In this document: one piece after another, positions 1 to 9,105 of the stretch
How positions within the stretch are numbered: position 1 is the stretch's first letter
Layout of the letters: every line of letters begins with the position of its first letter
Assembly: GCF_000686025.1 (NCBI RefSeq)
Contig: NZ_JMLQ01000006.1
Location: forward strand, 62,001-126,000
Reading direction: 5' to 3'
Source: Rhodococcus sp. UNC23MFCrub1.1
Lineage (GTDB): Bacteria > Actinomycetota > Actinomycetes > Mycobacteriales > Mycobacteriaceae
Length of the DNA stretch: 64,000 nucleotides
Program-made: the position numbers and the translations under genes
Notes under the pieces: generated by a model
What the model was told of the DNA's origin: nothing
Database searches by the model: none
What the model saw: the letters and a program-made list of their open reading frames with translations, nothing else

Positions 1-2083
1 TCCACTGCGGCGCCCACCAGCAGTCGTCGCCGAGCAGCTTCATCGTCGCCGGGACCAGGAACATGCGGATCAACGTCGCGTCGATGATGAGCGCGGCGAT
101 CATGCCGTAGGCGATGTACTTCATCATCACCAGCTCGGAGAAGGCGAAGGCGCCCGTGACGACGATGAGGATCAGTGCGGCCGCGGTGATGATGCGACCG
201 GTGTGCGAGGTACCGACGCGAATGGCCTCGGTCGTACTGGCTCCGCGGGCTCGTGCCTCCACCATGCGGGAGAGCAGGAACACCTCGTAGTCCGTCGACA
301 ACCCGAAGATGATCGCGATGATCAGCACCAGGACCGGGGCCATGATCGGCCCGGGAGTGAAGTTCAGCAGACCCGCGCCGTTGCCGTCGACGAAGATGAA
401 CGTGAGGATGCCGAGCGTCGCGCCGAGGCCCAGCGTGGTCATCAGGATGGCCTTGAGGGGGAGCACCAGCGACCCGAACGTGAGGAACATCAGCAGCGTC
501 GTGACCAGCACGACGAGCGTCGCCATGAGGGGTAGTCGGTCCACGAGCGCCGCGATCGAGTCCTGCTCGATGGCGGGCGTGCCGCCGACCGACAGGGTCA
601 CCCCGTCGGGAACGTCGATGGAGCGGATGTAGTCGATGGCCGGCGACGACACGTTGCGGTCGACCAGGCCCGCCTTGAGCACGGCGACACCGTTCTCGTT
701 GCGCTCGATGGAGAACCGTTCGACGAGCCCGGGAGCGTTGGACGCCTCGCGCAGGACCGTGCCCAACTGCGGACCCTCCGCGTTCTCGAGCACGATCTTG
801 AGCGGCTCGGTGCGGTAGGACGGGAAGTTCTCGTCGAACACGTTCTGGGCGACACGGGTGGGGTTGTCCGGCGGCAGGTACGTCTCGTTGATGCCGCCGA
901 ACTTGATGGCACCGACCGGCAGCGTGAGGATCAGCAGGCCCAGGACGATGGGCACGCACACCTTGAGCGGGTTCCGCATGACCCAGCGCGTGAGCTTGCC
1001 CCACGGCCCGGACTCGATCTCCTCGGTCGTCTTGGTCTTGCGCATGCTCTTCAGTCCGAGAGCGTCGATGCGCGGGCCGAGGATCGACAGGATCGCCGGG
1101 AGAATGGTGATGGCGGTCAGGGCCGCCAGCGCGACGGTGGCGATCGCACCGAACGCGACGGACTTGAGGAAGCCCTGCGGGAAGAGCAGCAGACCGCCGA
1201 GGCTCGCGACGATCATCGTCGCCGAGAAGACGACCGTGCGGCCCGCGGTCATGACGGAGCGTTGCACGGCCTGCTGTGTCGTGCGGCCGTCGGCCAGTTC
1301 CTCTCGGAACCGGCTGACGATGAACAGCGCGTAGTCGATGGCCAACCCGAGACCGATGAGCGAGACGACGGGCGCGACGAAGCTGTTGACCTCGACGAAA
1401 TTGGTGAACAGCCGGACCATGCCGTTGGCCGCGACCACGGTGAGACCACCGATGATCAGTGGCAACGCCGCAGCCACGACGCCGCCGAACACGAAGAACA
1501 GGAGCACGCCCACCACGGGGATGGCGAGGATCTCCATGCGCTTGATGTCGCCGGCCATGGTGTCGTTCAGCGCGTTCGCGATGGGCTGGAGGCCGGCGAG
1601 CTGCACGTCGACGCCGTCGATGGCGAACGCGTCCTTCACGTCACGGAAGTTGTTGGTCAGTTCCGTGTCGTTCGCGCCGGCGATCGCGAACGTGGCGATC
1701 GCCTTCGTCTTGTCGGGCGAGGCCAGCGCGGGGAGCCGCTGCTGGAAGTAGTTGATGTTGATCTTCGAGATCTTGTCCGAGTGCGCCGCCATCATGGCGT
1801 CCTGACCAGCGGTGACGGTCTGCTGGAACGCCGGGTCGTCGACCGTCGATCCCTCGGGTGCGGTGTAGAGGGCGACGACGTCGCCGGTGCTGTCGCGACC
1901 GAAGGTGCCGTCCGCGGTGACGGCGGCGTGCACCGACTCCGAGTTCGGGTCGTCCCAGCCGCTCTGACTCAGGTGATCGTTGAGGCTGAGTCCGTACGCG
2001 GCGAGGCCCAGCAGGAACGCGACCATCACACCGATGACGGTGAACCGTGATCGGTGAACCAGATCTCCCCAGCGAGAAAACAC
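1..2083 (-). CDS. mmpL3: MmpL3-type RND transporter, C-terminus outside window
   Basis: Inner-membrane RND/MMPL transporter; the family flips trehalose monomycolate to the periplasm for outer-membrane assembly. The first 694 residues are visible and the C-terminus lies beyond base 1 (mycobacterial MmpL3 is about 940 residues). After a first membrane helix (about residues 12-34) and a periplasmic domain come two helix bundles. Each bundle carries the Asp-Tyr pair of the proton relay: GLAIDYALF (D250/Y251) and GLSTDYEVF (D598/Y599). The GTG start at 2083 directly follows the TGA of the NYN gene, so the two are translationally coupled. The order mmpL3-NYN-trmB matches Rv0206c-Rv0208c, which supports MmpL3 over other MmpL paralogues. 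Confidence 0.9.
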   Translation of the reverse strand, partial: MFSRWGDLVHRSRFTVIGVMVAFLLGLAAYGLSLNDHLSQSGWDDPNSESVHAAVTADGTFGRDSTGDVVALYTAPEGSTVDDPAFQQTVTAGQDAMMAAHSDKISKININYFQQRLPALASPDKTKAIATFAIAGANDTELTNNFRDVKDAFAIDGVDVQLAGLQPIANALNDTMAGDIKRMEILAIPVVGVLLFFVFGGVVAAALPLIIGGLTVVAANGMVRLFTNFVEVNSFVAPVVSLIGLGLAIDYALFIVSRFREELADGRTTQQAVQRSVMTAGRTVVFSATMIVASLGGLLLFPQGFLKSVAFGAIATVALAALTAITILPAILSILGPRIDALGLKSMRKTKTTEEIESGPWGKLTRWVMRNPLKVCVPIVLGLLILTLPVGAIKFGGINETYLPPDNPTRVAQNVFDENFPSYRTEPLKIVLENAEGPQLGTVLREASNAPGLVERFSIERNENGVAVLKAGLVDRNVSSPAIDYIRSIDVPDGVTLSVGGTPAIEQDSIAALVDRLPLMATLVVLVTTLLMFLTFGSLVLPLKAILMTTLGLGATLGILTFIFVDGNGAGLLNFTPGPIMAPVLVLIIAIIFGLSTDYEVFLLSRMVEARARGASTTEAIRVGTSHTGRIITAAALILIVVTGAFAFSELVMMKYIAYGMIAALIIDATLIRMFLVPATMKLLGDDCWWAPQW

Positions 2084-2776
2084 TCAGGACACTCCTTGAC
2101 GCCCGACGAGCAGGGCGGACAGCGGACGGAACGGCTGCAGCCAGGCGCCCTCGTCCGGAAGGGACTCGAGGCTGACCCGCGGCAGTGGTTCGCGGAACAC
2201 ACCGGGGATGTCCTCGAGATCCAGGAACTCGAGAGTCTCCGACGTGACGGCCCAACTGGCGTGTTCACGGAACCCGAGGATCTGAACGGGCACACCCGTT
2301 GCCGCGATGGCTTCGAGTGGGAGCCGGAAGGCCTGGCCGTCCGCGGACGCGACCACCACTCCCGCGAGACCGTGGTCCCGTGAGCGGAGCTCGATGTGAT
2401 CGAGCATGTCGGAGTCGACGTCGCTGTCCTCGTCGATCTTCGGCTTGGCGAAGACCGCGAAGCCCACGTTACGCAAGGCCTCGACCCAGGGACGAACGAC
2501 GTCGGCGCTGCCCTGGGCGATGTTCGTGAAGACGGTGGCCTCGGGTTCGAGGCTCGCGGTCTGGTGCGCGGAGAGCTGGGCGGTGCGGCCGAGCAGCCAT
2601 CGGCCCAGCGCATCGAAGCGCGGGCGGTAGGCGGCGGTGGGTCGTCCGCCCAGGATGGCGCCGAGGCCCATGTCCAGATTGGGCGCATCCCAGACGAGCA
2701 GGACCTTCTTGGTATGGCGAGAATCACCGGCGCCGTCGAGCACGGCCGTGTCCGTGTTCTGTTCGTCCACGCTCAT
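2084..2776 (-). CDS. NYN-domain (PIN-like) protein, Rv0207c-like
   Basis: A 230-residue protein of the NYN/PIN-like fold. The N-terminal strand VLLVWDAPNLDMGL carries the acidic residues expected at a metal-dependent nuclease centre, followed by a DEDSDVDSDM stretch near residue 120. No function is established for the mycobacterial equivalent Rv0207c; RNA processing is only an inference from the fold. It lies between trmB and mmpL3. Its ATG overlaps the trmB stop by 4 bases and its TGA abuts the mmpL3 GTG, so the three form one operon. Confidence 0.8.
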   Translation of the reverse strand: MSVDEQNTDTAVLDGAGDSRHTKKVLLVWDAPNLDMGLGAILGGRPTAAYRPRFDALGRWLLGRTAQLSAHQTASLEPEATVFTNIAQGSADVVRPWVEALRNVGFAVFAKPKIDEDSDVDSDMLDHIELRSRDHGLAGVVVASADGQAFRLPLEAIAATGVPVQILGFREHASWAVTSETLEFLDLEDIPGVFREPLPRVSLESLPDEGAWLQPFRPLSALLVGRQGVS

Positions 2777-3627
2777 CGGAGTGGGTTCTCGCTCTCTCGT
2801 CGCGTGATCGTCGCCGCAGCGACGTCGGTCGCTCCGGTGGATGGCCTGCCCCAGACGAACTCGCTCGTCGGCCTGCCGACCTGCTGGGCCTTGCCCTCGA
2901 ACTTCGTCACCGGACGGTCGACGGACAGGGAGGACCCCTCGACGGTACGTCGTTCGGCATCGAACGGCAGCCGCGTCAGAGCGGGCTCCGCGTCACCGAC
3001 CTCCTCGATCCACTCCGCGTAGTCGGCGTGGTCGGTGGCGACGTGGAGAATGCCGCCGGGCTCGAGACGATCCGCCACCAGGGCGAATGTGGCGGCCTTC
3101 AGCAGTCGGCGCTTGTGGTGCCGGGCCTTGGGCCAGGGGTCGGGGAAGAAGACTCGGACGCCGGCGAGCGAACCGGGAGCGACCATGTTCTCGAGCACGT
3201 CGGCAGCGTCGCCCCGCAGAATGCGCAGGTTGGAGAGACCTTCTCGCTCGATCCCCTGGACCGTCTGCGCGATTCCCGGTCGGTAGACCTCGACGGCGAC
3301 GAGGTTCACGTGCGGTTCGGCGGCCGCCATCGCGAGCGCGGCGGTGCCGGTCCCGGAGCCGATCTCGAGAACCACCGGGGCGGTCCGGCCGAACCACGAC
3401 GCGGCGTCGAGCGGCTCGTCGGCCACCTCGCGGCCGATGCCGGGCCACATCCGGTCCCACGAGGCCTGCTGCGGTTCGGTGAGCGCGCCGCGTCGGGACC
3501 GGAAACTGGTCACCCGGGGATACAGCCGGGAACCGCCGGACCGGCTCTCGTCGGCACCGTCGGACAGGCCGTTCTCGGGCGCTGCGTCCACGGCACGGGG
3601 GTCGGTCATCCTGTCATTGTCTCCCAT
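2773..3627 (-). CDS. trmB: tRNA (guanine-N7-)-methyltransferase TrmB
   Basis: Methylates N7 of G46 in the tRNA variable loop using SAM, in the cytosol. The 284-residue product has the SAM loop VLEIGSGTGTAALAMA near residue 90 and the family signature FFPDPWPKARHHKRR near residue 165. The C-terminal TKFE...G segment, which completes the tRNA-binding site, is present as TKFEGKAQQVGR. The first 40 residues are low-complexity, so a start at the ATG of MTDPRAV, six codons later, is also possible. Divergent from the gene at 3742. Confidence 0.93.
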   Translation of the reverse strand: MGDNDRMTDPRAVDAAPENGLSDGADESRSGGSRLYPRVTSFRSRRGALTEPQQASWDRMWPGIGREVADEPLDAASWFGRTAPVVLEIGSGTGTAALAMAAAEPHVNLVAVEVYRPGIAQTVQGIEREGLSNLRILRGDAADVLENMVAPGSLAGVRVFFPDPWPKARHHKRRLLKAATFALVADRLEPGGILHVATDHADYAEWIEEVGDAEPALTRLPFDAERRTVEGSSLSVDRPVTKFEGKAQQVGRPTSEFVWGRPSTGATDVAAATITRRESENPLR

Positions 3628-3741
3628 GGACGCATTTCGTGACAGCAGGGTCTCGACTTCAGGTCGAGACTCTGGCCTACCGACACCGGGATCGGCGTGT
3701 GAGAATCGCCCCGTCGCATCTGCAGAATCGGGGGATCACGG
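3628..3741. promoter_or_regulatory. Divergent region trmB / P-loop gene with a hairpin
   Basis: This 114-bp region holds a perfect inverted repeat GTCTCGAC-ttcag-GTCGAGAC at 3650-3670. It could be an operator or a leader hairpin for either gene. The plus-strand gene has a GGGGGA Shine-Dalgarno just before its ATG at 3742. No clear -35/-10 pair was identified. Confidence 0.4.
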
Positions 3742-4329
3742 ATGCCGGGGACCGAGTCGAGCGCGCTGCACCGCGCGGTGACCGAGCTGGAACGCAGCGT
3801 CGACGACGCCGCTCTGCGGGCGGTGATCGAGCGATGGCGTTCCCCGGTGCGTCTCGCCGTCGCGGGACGCCCCGGTGCGGGCAAGTCCCGCGTCGTCACG
3901 GCGCTGGTCCTTCCCGAGGCGGCCGAGGTGCACGGGGTGGACGCCCCCGACCTTCCTCCTCCCGTCCTGGACCACGACGTTCTCGCGCTCGTCGTCGCTC
4001 GGACCGTGAGCGCCGCGGACCTCGAGGTGGTGGCGGCACGGCCCGGCGGTGACACCCTCGTGGTCCTCGGGCGCACCGACCTCCCGATCGACGCGGACGC
4101 CGTCGCCGCGGTGCTGCCGGCCGGGATGCCCGTGATCGGCGTGGACGACGTCGACACGCTCACCCGTGCCTGGGCGACGGCGGTGTCGCGCGCGGCGAGG
4201 TGCCGCGACATCGCCCTGCTCGCCGCGGTCGAGACGGTGGCCGCTCGGAGTGCGCTCGGAAGGTCGTCGATCGAGACGTTTCTGCGCGCCCCCGAGGTGG
4301 CTCACGTCCGGAGCGGTGCACGCGCGTGA
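3742..4329 (+). CDS. P-loop NTPase-like protein, Rv0209-position
   Basis: A 195-residue protein with a Walker A motif GRPGAGKS at residues 42-49, directly after a predicted strand. It then has alternating helix and strand segments, including GRTDLP and GVDDVDTL, which resemble later switch or Walker B elements. No transmembrane segment is evident. It occupies the position of Rv0209, although that protein is longer in mycobacteria. Its stop overlaps the GTG of the membrane partner downstream, so the two probably act together, perhaps like a split dynamin-like GTPase. That role is inference; the substrate is unknown. Confidence 0.7.
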   Translation: MPGTESSALHRAVTELERSVDDAALRAVIERWRSPVRLAVAGRPGAGKSRVVTALVLPEAAEVHGVDAPDLPPPVLDHDVLALVVARTVSAADLEVVAARPGGDTLVVLGRTDLPIDADAVAAVLPAGMPVIGVDDVDTLTRAWATAVSRAARCRDIALLAAVETVAARSALGRSSIETFLRAPEVAHVRSGARA

Positions 4330-5705
4330 GTCTCGACCTGCCCGCCGACGCGGCCCGAGTGGTGCGGACGTGGAGTCCCGACTCCCTGAGTCGGCTGGGG
4401 CGAGGACCCGCACCGGCGCGCACCGTCGCCGTTCTCGCGGCACCGGGTCTCGACCAGGAGGCGGTCGGTGCGGTGGTGACCTCCGCGGGATGGTCCGTCC
4501 GTCCCGTCTGCGCGGCCTCGGCCGTGCTCGTCCTGGTGGATCCCGCCCTGCCGCCGGGCGGTGCCCTCGTCCGGGCGGCGCGGTCGATCCCGGCCGATCT
4601 TCCGGTGGTGCTCCGGATCGCCGCCGGACCGGACGACGCGCGGCGCGTCCTCGCCCGATGGGCGGCGTCGGTCCCGCGCGCCGACGCGGTGGTGGTGTGC
4701 GGTCCCGACGACGATGCAATCGTGGACGCGCTCGCTCGGGCAGCGGACCGGGTGGACCCGGCAGAGGCGGAGCGGACGGCGGTGGACCGTGCGCTGGCCG
4801 AGGCCCGCACGGCACTGACAGCGGCGGCCCGACGCGACACGGGCAGCGCGGACCTCGCCGACGCGCGGGAACGCCGGCGCCGGGCCGCGTCGATCGCGAC
4901 GGACGACGGACTGCTCCTCCGGCGGTCGACGGCCGAGCTGCGCCTCGATCTCGCCCACCGGGTCGGCGTGCATCGGCGGGAGACGGGCGCGCGGGTCGCC
5001 GCCGCCGTCGGGGACGCGAGCTTCGCCGACCTCCGACGCCTTCCGTCCGTGGTCGCCGCGGAGATCGATGCGGCGACGGGTCGGCTCGCGGACGAGGTGA
5101 CCACCGCGCTGACCGCGGTCGGCGCCGTGGACTCCGCACCCCCGGTCGAACGCGCGTCGACGACCCACCAACCGCCCCCGTCGGCCGGGTGGGGAGTCGA
5201 CGAGGTGGTGGCGGGTGTCGTCGGTGCCTCGGCGGGTGCCGGGGTGGGGCGGGTGGCGGTGTGGGTGGCCTCCCTCGGCGGCGCGTCGGCCGGGTTCGTG
5301 ACCGTGCTCTGCGCCGCGATGATGGCCGCCGCGGTGGTGCGGACGAGGCTCCTCTCGACGCGCCGCGCGCGCCTGCGCCGATGGGCTGCGGACGTGGTGG
5401 CCGATGCCGCCTCCGGCTGGGAACGGGACACCGCGTCCCGTCTCGTGATCGCCGACTCGTGGCTGACCGCGAGACTGTCGGCGCAGGTCAGAGACGCCTC
5501 CGCCCGGCGGAACGCGCTGATCGCGGAGATCGACGGCGAGATCCGAGACATCACGTCCCGAGCTGCCTCGCGGGCGGCCGCCTATCAACGGGATCTCGAC
5601 GTGCTGGACCGCGTCGCCCCCACTTTCGGGCGGCGGGGAACCGTCTCTTCGCTGGATGCGTCCAAGCACGAGGTGGGAACGACAGCGAGGAACACGGGGG
5701 ACTGA
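4326..5705 (+). CDS. Membrane-anchored helical protein, Rv0210-position
   Basis: 459 residues from GTG at 4326, which overlaps the upstream TGA by 4 bases; longer in-frame extensions upstream are low-complexity and lie over the first gene. The N-terminal ~140 residues contain a degenerate nucleotide-binding-like fold (TVAVLAAPGL near the start). A long Arg/Ala-rich helical stretch and a hydrophobic pair near residues 300-350 follow, then a second helical, possibly coiled-coil segment. This pattern (NTPase-like head, paired hydrophobic segment, helical tail) recalls bacterial dynamin-like proteins, but no intact GTPase motif is visible. Function unknown. Confidence 0.7.
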   Translation: MSLDLPADAARVVRTWSPDSLSRLGRGPAPARTVAVLAAPGLDQEAVGAVVTSAGWSVRPVCAASAVLVLVDPALPPGGALVRAARSIPADLPVVLRIAAGPDDARRVLARWAASVPRADAVVVCGPDDDAIVDALARAADRVDPAEAERTAVDRALAEARTALTAAARRDTGSADLADARERRRRAASIATDDGLLLRRSTAELRLDLAHRVGVHRRETGARVAAAVGDASFADLRRLPSVVAAEIDAATGRLADEVTTALTAVGAVDSAPPVERASTTHQPPPSAGWGVDEVVAGVVGASAGAGVGRVAVWVASLGGASAGFVTVLCAAMMAAAVVRTRLLSTRRARLRRWAADVVADAASGWERDTASRLVIADSWLTARLSAQVRDASARRNALIAEIDGEIRDITSRAASRAAAYQRDLDVLDRVAPTFGRRGTVSSLDASKHEVGTTARNTGD

Positions 5706-5706
5706 G

Positions 5707-6024
5707 ATGGCCGAGTGGTCGGGATCGTTCGACCCGGACGGGCCGGGTGTCGCGGACGACGGGTTCGACCCTGCCCTCGATCTCGACGGGGACGGCACCG
5801 CCGACACGGCGGTGTTGCACGGAGGTCTGTCCGACGTCCACGCGTCGGCATTCCATCGGAGTGCGACGGAGATGACGGTTCTCAGCGATCTCGACGGTGA
5901 CGGCGACGTCGACCGTGCGACGGTCTTCGAGGCCGACGGCGACTACACCGTGTGGGTGTCCTCCACCGACCTCGCGGACGGTCCCGACGCCGTCTGGCGT
6001 GCGTCCGAGCGCGGCTCGCTGTGA
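5707..6024 (+). CDS. Small Asp-rich protein with calcium-loop-like repeats
   Basis: A 105-residue, very acidic protein starting at ATG 5707, one base after the upstream stop. It contains two loops of the form DxDGDGxxD (DLDGDGTAD and DLDGDGDVD) that resemble EF-hand, dockerin or FG-GAP calcium-binding loops, each preceding a short strand-like segment (TAVLHG, RATVFEADG). There is no signal peptide or membrane segment. The paired acidic loops suggest a small metal-binding module. Function is not known. It closes the operon of the two preceding genes. Confidence 0.65.
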   Translation: MAEWSGSFDPDGPGVADDGFDPALDLDGDGTADTAVLHGGLSDVHASAFHRSATEMTVLSDLDGDGDVDRATVFEADGDYTVWVSSTDLADGPDAVWRASERGSL

Positions 6025-6302
6025 CGCGATAGACACCAAATGTCCTGACATAGTGCGCTTTACGGCCAGGTCACTGAATCGGTTTTGTGACGGAACGGAC
6101 ATGCCCCGAGTGCCCTGGCCGTTCTTCACAGCGTTAACCTCTAGGTCCAGGACACTCGGGGCCCTGCGATCTGTCGATCGAAGGTCACGGGACTACCCCG
6201 CCCACTGGGAACCCATGGTTCGCTCACGCACTTCGGTTCGGCGCCGATCGACGGACCGAGGCGGTGACGGCCACACGTTCCTGCACCACCCCAGGAGACA
6301 AG
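6025..6302 (+). promoter_or_regulatory. pckG control region and 5' leader with long hairpin
   Basis: This 278-bp gene-free stretch contains a half-palindrome ATGTC-CT-GACAT at 6040-6051. It also has a strong stem: GCCCCGAGTGCCCTGG at 6103-6118 pairs with CCAGGACACTCGGGGC at 6147-6162, with one mismatch and a 28-nt loop. The loop holds TAACCT, a possible -10 box. The stem could terminate the upstream operon or control pckG. A clean Shine-Dalgarno AGGAG at 6293-6297 precedes the ATG at 6303. Confidence 0.5.
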
Positions 6303-8132
6303 ATGACCGCGACCATTCCGGGTCTCAACGGAACCGACGGCACGCCGCCCACGACGCATGCAGGCCTGCTGGCCTGGGTACGTGACGTGGCCGAGCTGAC
6401 CCAGCCCGACCGGATCGTCTTCGCTGACGGTTCGGACGAGGAGTGGAACCGCCTCACCGACCAGTTGGTCGACGCGGGGACGTTCACTCGGCTGAACGCC
6501 GAGAAGAAGCCCAACTCGTTCCTGGGCAACTCCGACCCGTCCGACGTGGCGCGCGTCGAGTCGCGGACCTACATCTGCTCCACTCGGGAGATCGACGCCG
6601 GTCCCACCAACAACTGGATGGACCCGGAGGAGATGCGCGGCACGATGCGCGATCTCTACCGCGGATGCATGCGCGGTCGCACCATGTACGTCATCCCGTT
6701 CTGCATGGGCCCGCTCGAGGCCGACGACCCCAAGCTGGGTGTCGAGATCACCGACTCCGAGTACGTCGTCGTCTCCATGCGCGTCATGACGCGCATGGGC
6801 GCGAAGGTGCTCGAGAAGCTCGGGGACGACGGCTTCTTCGTCAAGGCTCTGCACTCGCTCGGAGCCCCGCTCGACGAGGGTCAGCAGGACGTCCCGTGGC
6901 CGTGCAACGACACCAAGTACATCTCGCACTTCCCCGAGGACCGCGAGATCTGGAGCTACGGCTCCGGCTACGGCGGCAACGCGCTGCTGGGCAAGAAGTG
7001 CTACTCGCTGCGTATCGCGTCGGCCATGGCCCACGACGAGGGCTGGCTGGCCGAGCACATGCTGATCCTCAAGCTCATCTCGCCGGAGGACAAGGCGTAC
7101 TACATCGCCGCGGCGTTCCCGTCCGCCTGTGGCAAGACCAACCTCGCGATGATCCAGCCGACCATTCCGGGCTGGCGCGCCGAGACCATCGGTGACGACA
7201 TCGCGTGGATGCGCTTCGGCAAGGACGGCCGGCTGTACGCGGTCAACCCGGAGTTCGGCTTCTTCGGTGTCGCGCCCGGTACCAACTGGGACTCGAACCC
7301 CAACGCGATGCGCACCATCGATCAGGGCAACGCCGTCTTCACCAACGTCGCGCAGACCGACGACGGCGACGTCTGGTGGGAGGGCCTCGAGGGTGACCCC
7401 CAGCACCTGATCGACTGGACCGGCAAGGACTGGACGCCGGACTCGGACAGCAATGCGGCGCACCCCAACTCGCGCTACTGCGTGCCGATGTCCCAGTGCC
7501 CGTCCATGGCGCCCGAGTGGGACGACCCGCAGGGTGTGCCGATCTCGGCGATCCTCTTCGGTGGCCGTCGCAAGACCACCGTTCCTCTGGTCACCGAGGC
7601 TCGCGACTGGCAGCACGGCGTGTTCATGGGCGCCACCGTCGGTTCCGAGCAGACAGCAGCGGCCGAGGGAACCGTCGGCACCATCCGCCGCGACCCGATG
7701 GCGATGCTGCCGTTCCTCGGCTACAACGTCGGCGACTACTTCCAGCACTGGATCGACCTCGGCAAGAACGCCGACGAGTCCAAGCTCCCGAAGGTGTTCT
7801 ACGTCAACTGGTTCCGCCGCGGCGACGACAAGCGCTTCCTGTGGCCCGGATTCGGTGAGAACTCCCGCGTGCTGAAGTGGATCGTCGAGCGCATCGAGCA
7901 CAAGGCCGCCGGTGTCGACACGCCCATCGGTGTGGTGCCCACCGCCGACGCGCTCGACATCGACGGACTCGACGTCGCCACGGCCGATGTGGCCGAGGCG
8001 CTCGCGGTGAACGTCGACGAGTGGAAGAAGGAGATCCCGCTCATCGAGGAATGGTTCGACTTCGTCGGCGAGAAGCTCCCCACCGGCATCCAGGACGAGT
8101 TCGACGCTCTCAAGCAGCGCCTGAACTCCTGA
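6303..8132 (+). CDS. pckG: Phosphoenolpyruvate carboxykinase (GTP)
   Basis: Converts oxaloacetate and GTP to PEP, GDP and CO2, the entry step of gluconeogenesis, in the cytosol. The 609-residue length is normal for the monomeric GTP-type enzyme. The kinase-1 loop FPSACGKTN occupies residues 272-280 and includes the reactive cysteine (C276) typical of this class. It is followed by [10 protein letters not shown], which binds metal and nucleotide, and [12 protein letters not shown] 6303 was chosen over an in-frame ATG at 6264 because AGGAG sits five bases upstream. It is the syntenic counterpart of Rv0211 (pckA). It is followed by a perfect bidirectional terminator. Confidence 0.97.
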   Translation: MTATIPGLNGTDGTPPTTHAGLLAWVRDVAELTQPDRIVFADGSDEEWNRLTDQLVDAGTFTRLNAEKKPNSFLGNSDPSDVARVESRTYICSTREIDAGPTNNWMDPEEMRGTMRDLYRGCMRGRTMYVIPFCMGPLEADDPKLGVEITDSEYVVVSMRVMTRMGAKVLEKLGDDGFFVKALHSLGAPLDEGQQDVPWPCNDTKYISHFPEDREIWSYGSGYGGNALLGKKCYSLRIASAMAHDEGWLAEHMLILKLISPEDKAYYIAAAFPSACGKTNLAMIQPTIPGWRAETIGDDIAWMRFGKDGRLYAVNPEFGFFGVAPGTNWDSNPNAMRTIDQGNAVFTNVAQTDDGDVWWEGLEGDPQHLIDWTGKDWTPDSDSNAAHPNSRYCVPMSQCPSMAPEWDDPQGVPISAILFGGRRKTTVPLVTEARDWQHGVFMGATVGSEQTAAAEGTVGTIRRDPMAMLPFLGYNVGDYFQHWIDLGKNADESKLPKVFYVNWFRRGDDKRFLWPGFGENSRVLKWIVERIEHKAAGVDTPIGVVPTADALDIDGLDVATADVAEALAVNVDEWKKEIPLIEEWFDFVGEKLPTGIQDEFDALKQRLNS

Positions 8133-8141
8133 TCCGCCACC

Positions 8142-8179
8142 ACTGACGCCCGCTCCCGATCACGCGGGCGGGCGTCAGT
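8142..8179. terminator. Bidirectional terminator between pckG and ROK gene
   Basis: A perfect 12-bp stem, ACTGACGCCCGC (8142-8153) with GCGGGCGTCAGT (8168-8179) and a 14-nt loop, lies between the convergent genes. Its right arm includes the stop codon of the ROK kinase. There is no T-tract, which is common in actinobacterial terminators. Confidence 0.8.
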
Positions 8180-9095
8180 GCTGTCTCGGGGTGACCAGTG
8201 CGGCCGCTCCTGTGAGAGTCCCGACGGCCCCGAGGGCAGCGGGTACCACCGTGAACGACTCGAGGAAGCCGAGCCGGGCGTGCAACGCGACGGTCTCGCG
8301 GATGGGGTTCCACAGCGCCGGGCCGGCCGCGCTGAAGCCACCGCCGAGGACGGCCGTCTCGATGTCGAGCAGCGCCGCGGCGGACGCGATCGCCTGTCCC
8401 AGCGCCACGCCGGCCCGTTGGAGGGCGGCGACCGCCACCGGGTCGGCGGCGCGGGCCGACTCGGCGAGGTCGATGCCGGTGGCACCATCCCAGCCGTTCT
8501 CGCGGGCCCAACGGACCGCGTTCGGGCCGCTGGCGACCGTCTCGACACAGCCGACCCCGCCGCAGGTGCAGGGTTCGATGGATCCGGGGACGACGATGTG
8601 TCCCACGTGCCCGGCGTTGCCGCTGTGGCCGCGAACGATCTCGCCGCCCAGGACCAGGCCGCCGCCGATGCCGGTCGACACCACCATGCCCAGCACGTTC
8701 TGCACGTGGCGGGCGGCCCCGAAACGATGCTCGGCCAGGGCCGCGCACGCACCGTCGAGTGCCAGGGTCACGGTGGCGTTCGGAACCACGCCGCGGACGG
8801 CCTCCACGAGCCCGAAGCCCTCGTGCCACTCCGCGATGTTGATCGGCGCCACGGTGCCGGCAACGGTGTCCACGGGCCCGGCCGAGGCGATACCGACGGC
8901 CTCGATGTCCTGGAACTCGACCCCTGCCGCGGACACCACCGAGAGGAGAAGCTCCTCGCACGCCGCCCAGACGTTCTCGGTGGGGGTCGGAACGACGACG
9001 GGGTCCTGCGGTCGTCCGTCGGCACCCACCACCGCGGCGGTGAACTTGGTGCCACCGATGTCGAGTGCGAGCGATGTTCTCTCGGTCGTCGTCAT
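8175..9095 (-). CDS. ROK-family sugar kinase (glucokinase-like)
   Basis: A cytosolic ATP-dependent hexose kinase of the ROK family, 306 residues. The phosphate loop DIGGTKFTAAVV is at residues 12-23. The zinc-binding ROK signature runs from the GHVGH histidine through CTCGGVGCVE near residues 165-180, and an adenosine motif VLGGGFSAAG lies near residue 260. There is no DNA-binding domain, so it is an enzyme and not a ROK repressor. Substrate (glucose or another hexose) cannot be decided from sequence. A TAGGGT box (9103-9108, minus strand) seven bases before the ATG suggests leaderless transcription. Confidence 0.88.
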   Translation of the reverse strand: MTTTERTSLALDIGGTKFTAAVVGADGRPQDPVVVPTPTENVWAACEELLLSVVSAAGVEFQDIEAVGIASAGPVDTVAGTVAPINIAEWHEGFGLVEAVRGVVPNATVTLALDGACAALAEHRFGAARHVQNVLGMVVSTGIGGGLVLGGEIVRGHSGNAGHVGHIVVPGSIEPCTCGGVGCVETVASGPNAVRWARENGWDGATGIDLAESARAADPVAVAALQRAGVALGQAIASAAALLDIETAVLGGGFSAAGPALWNPIRETVALHARLGFLESFTVVPAALGAVGTLTGAAALVTPRQH

Positions 9096-9105
9096 TCACG
9101 CCACC

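Noticed and set aside
203..2050. Plus-strand open frames across 0.2-2.1 kb
   Set aside because: They are antisense shadows of mmpL3, with His/Asp/Arg-rich composition typical of GC-rich third positions.
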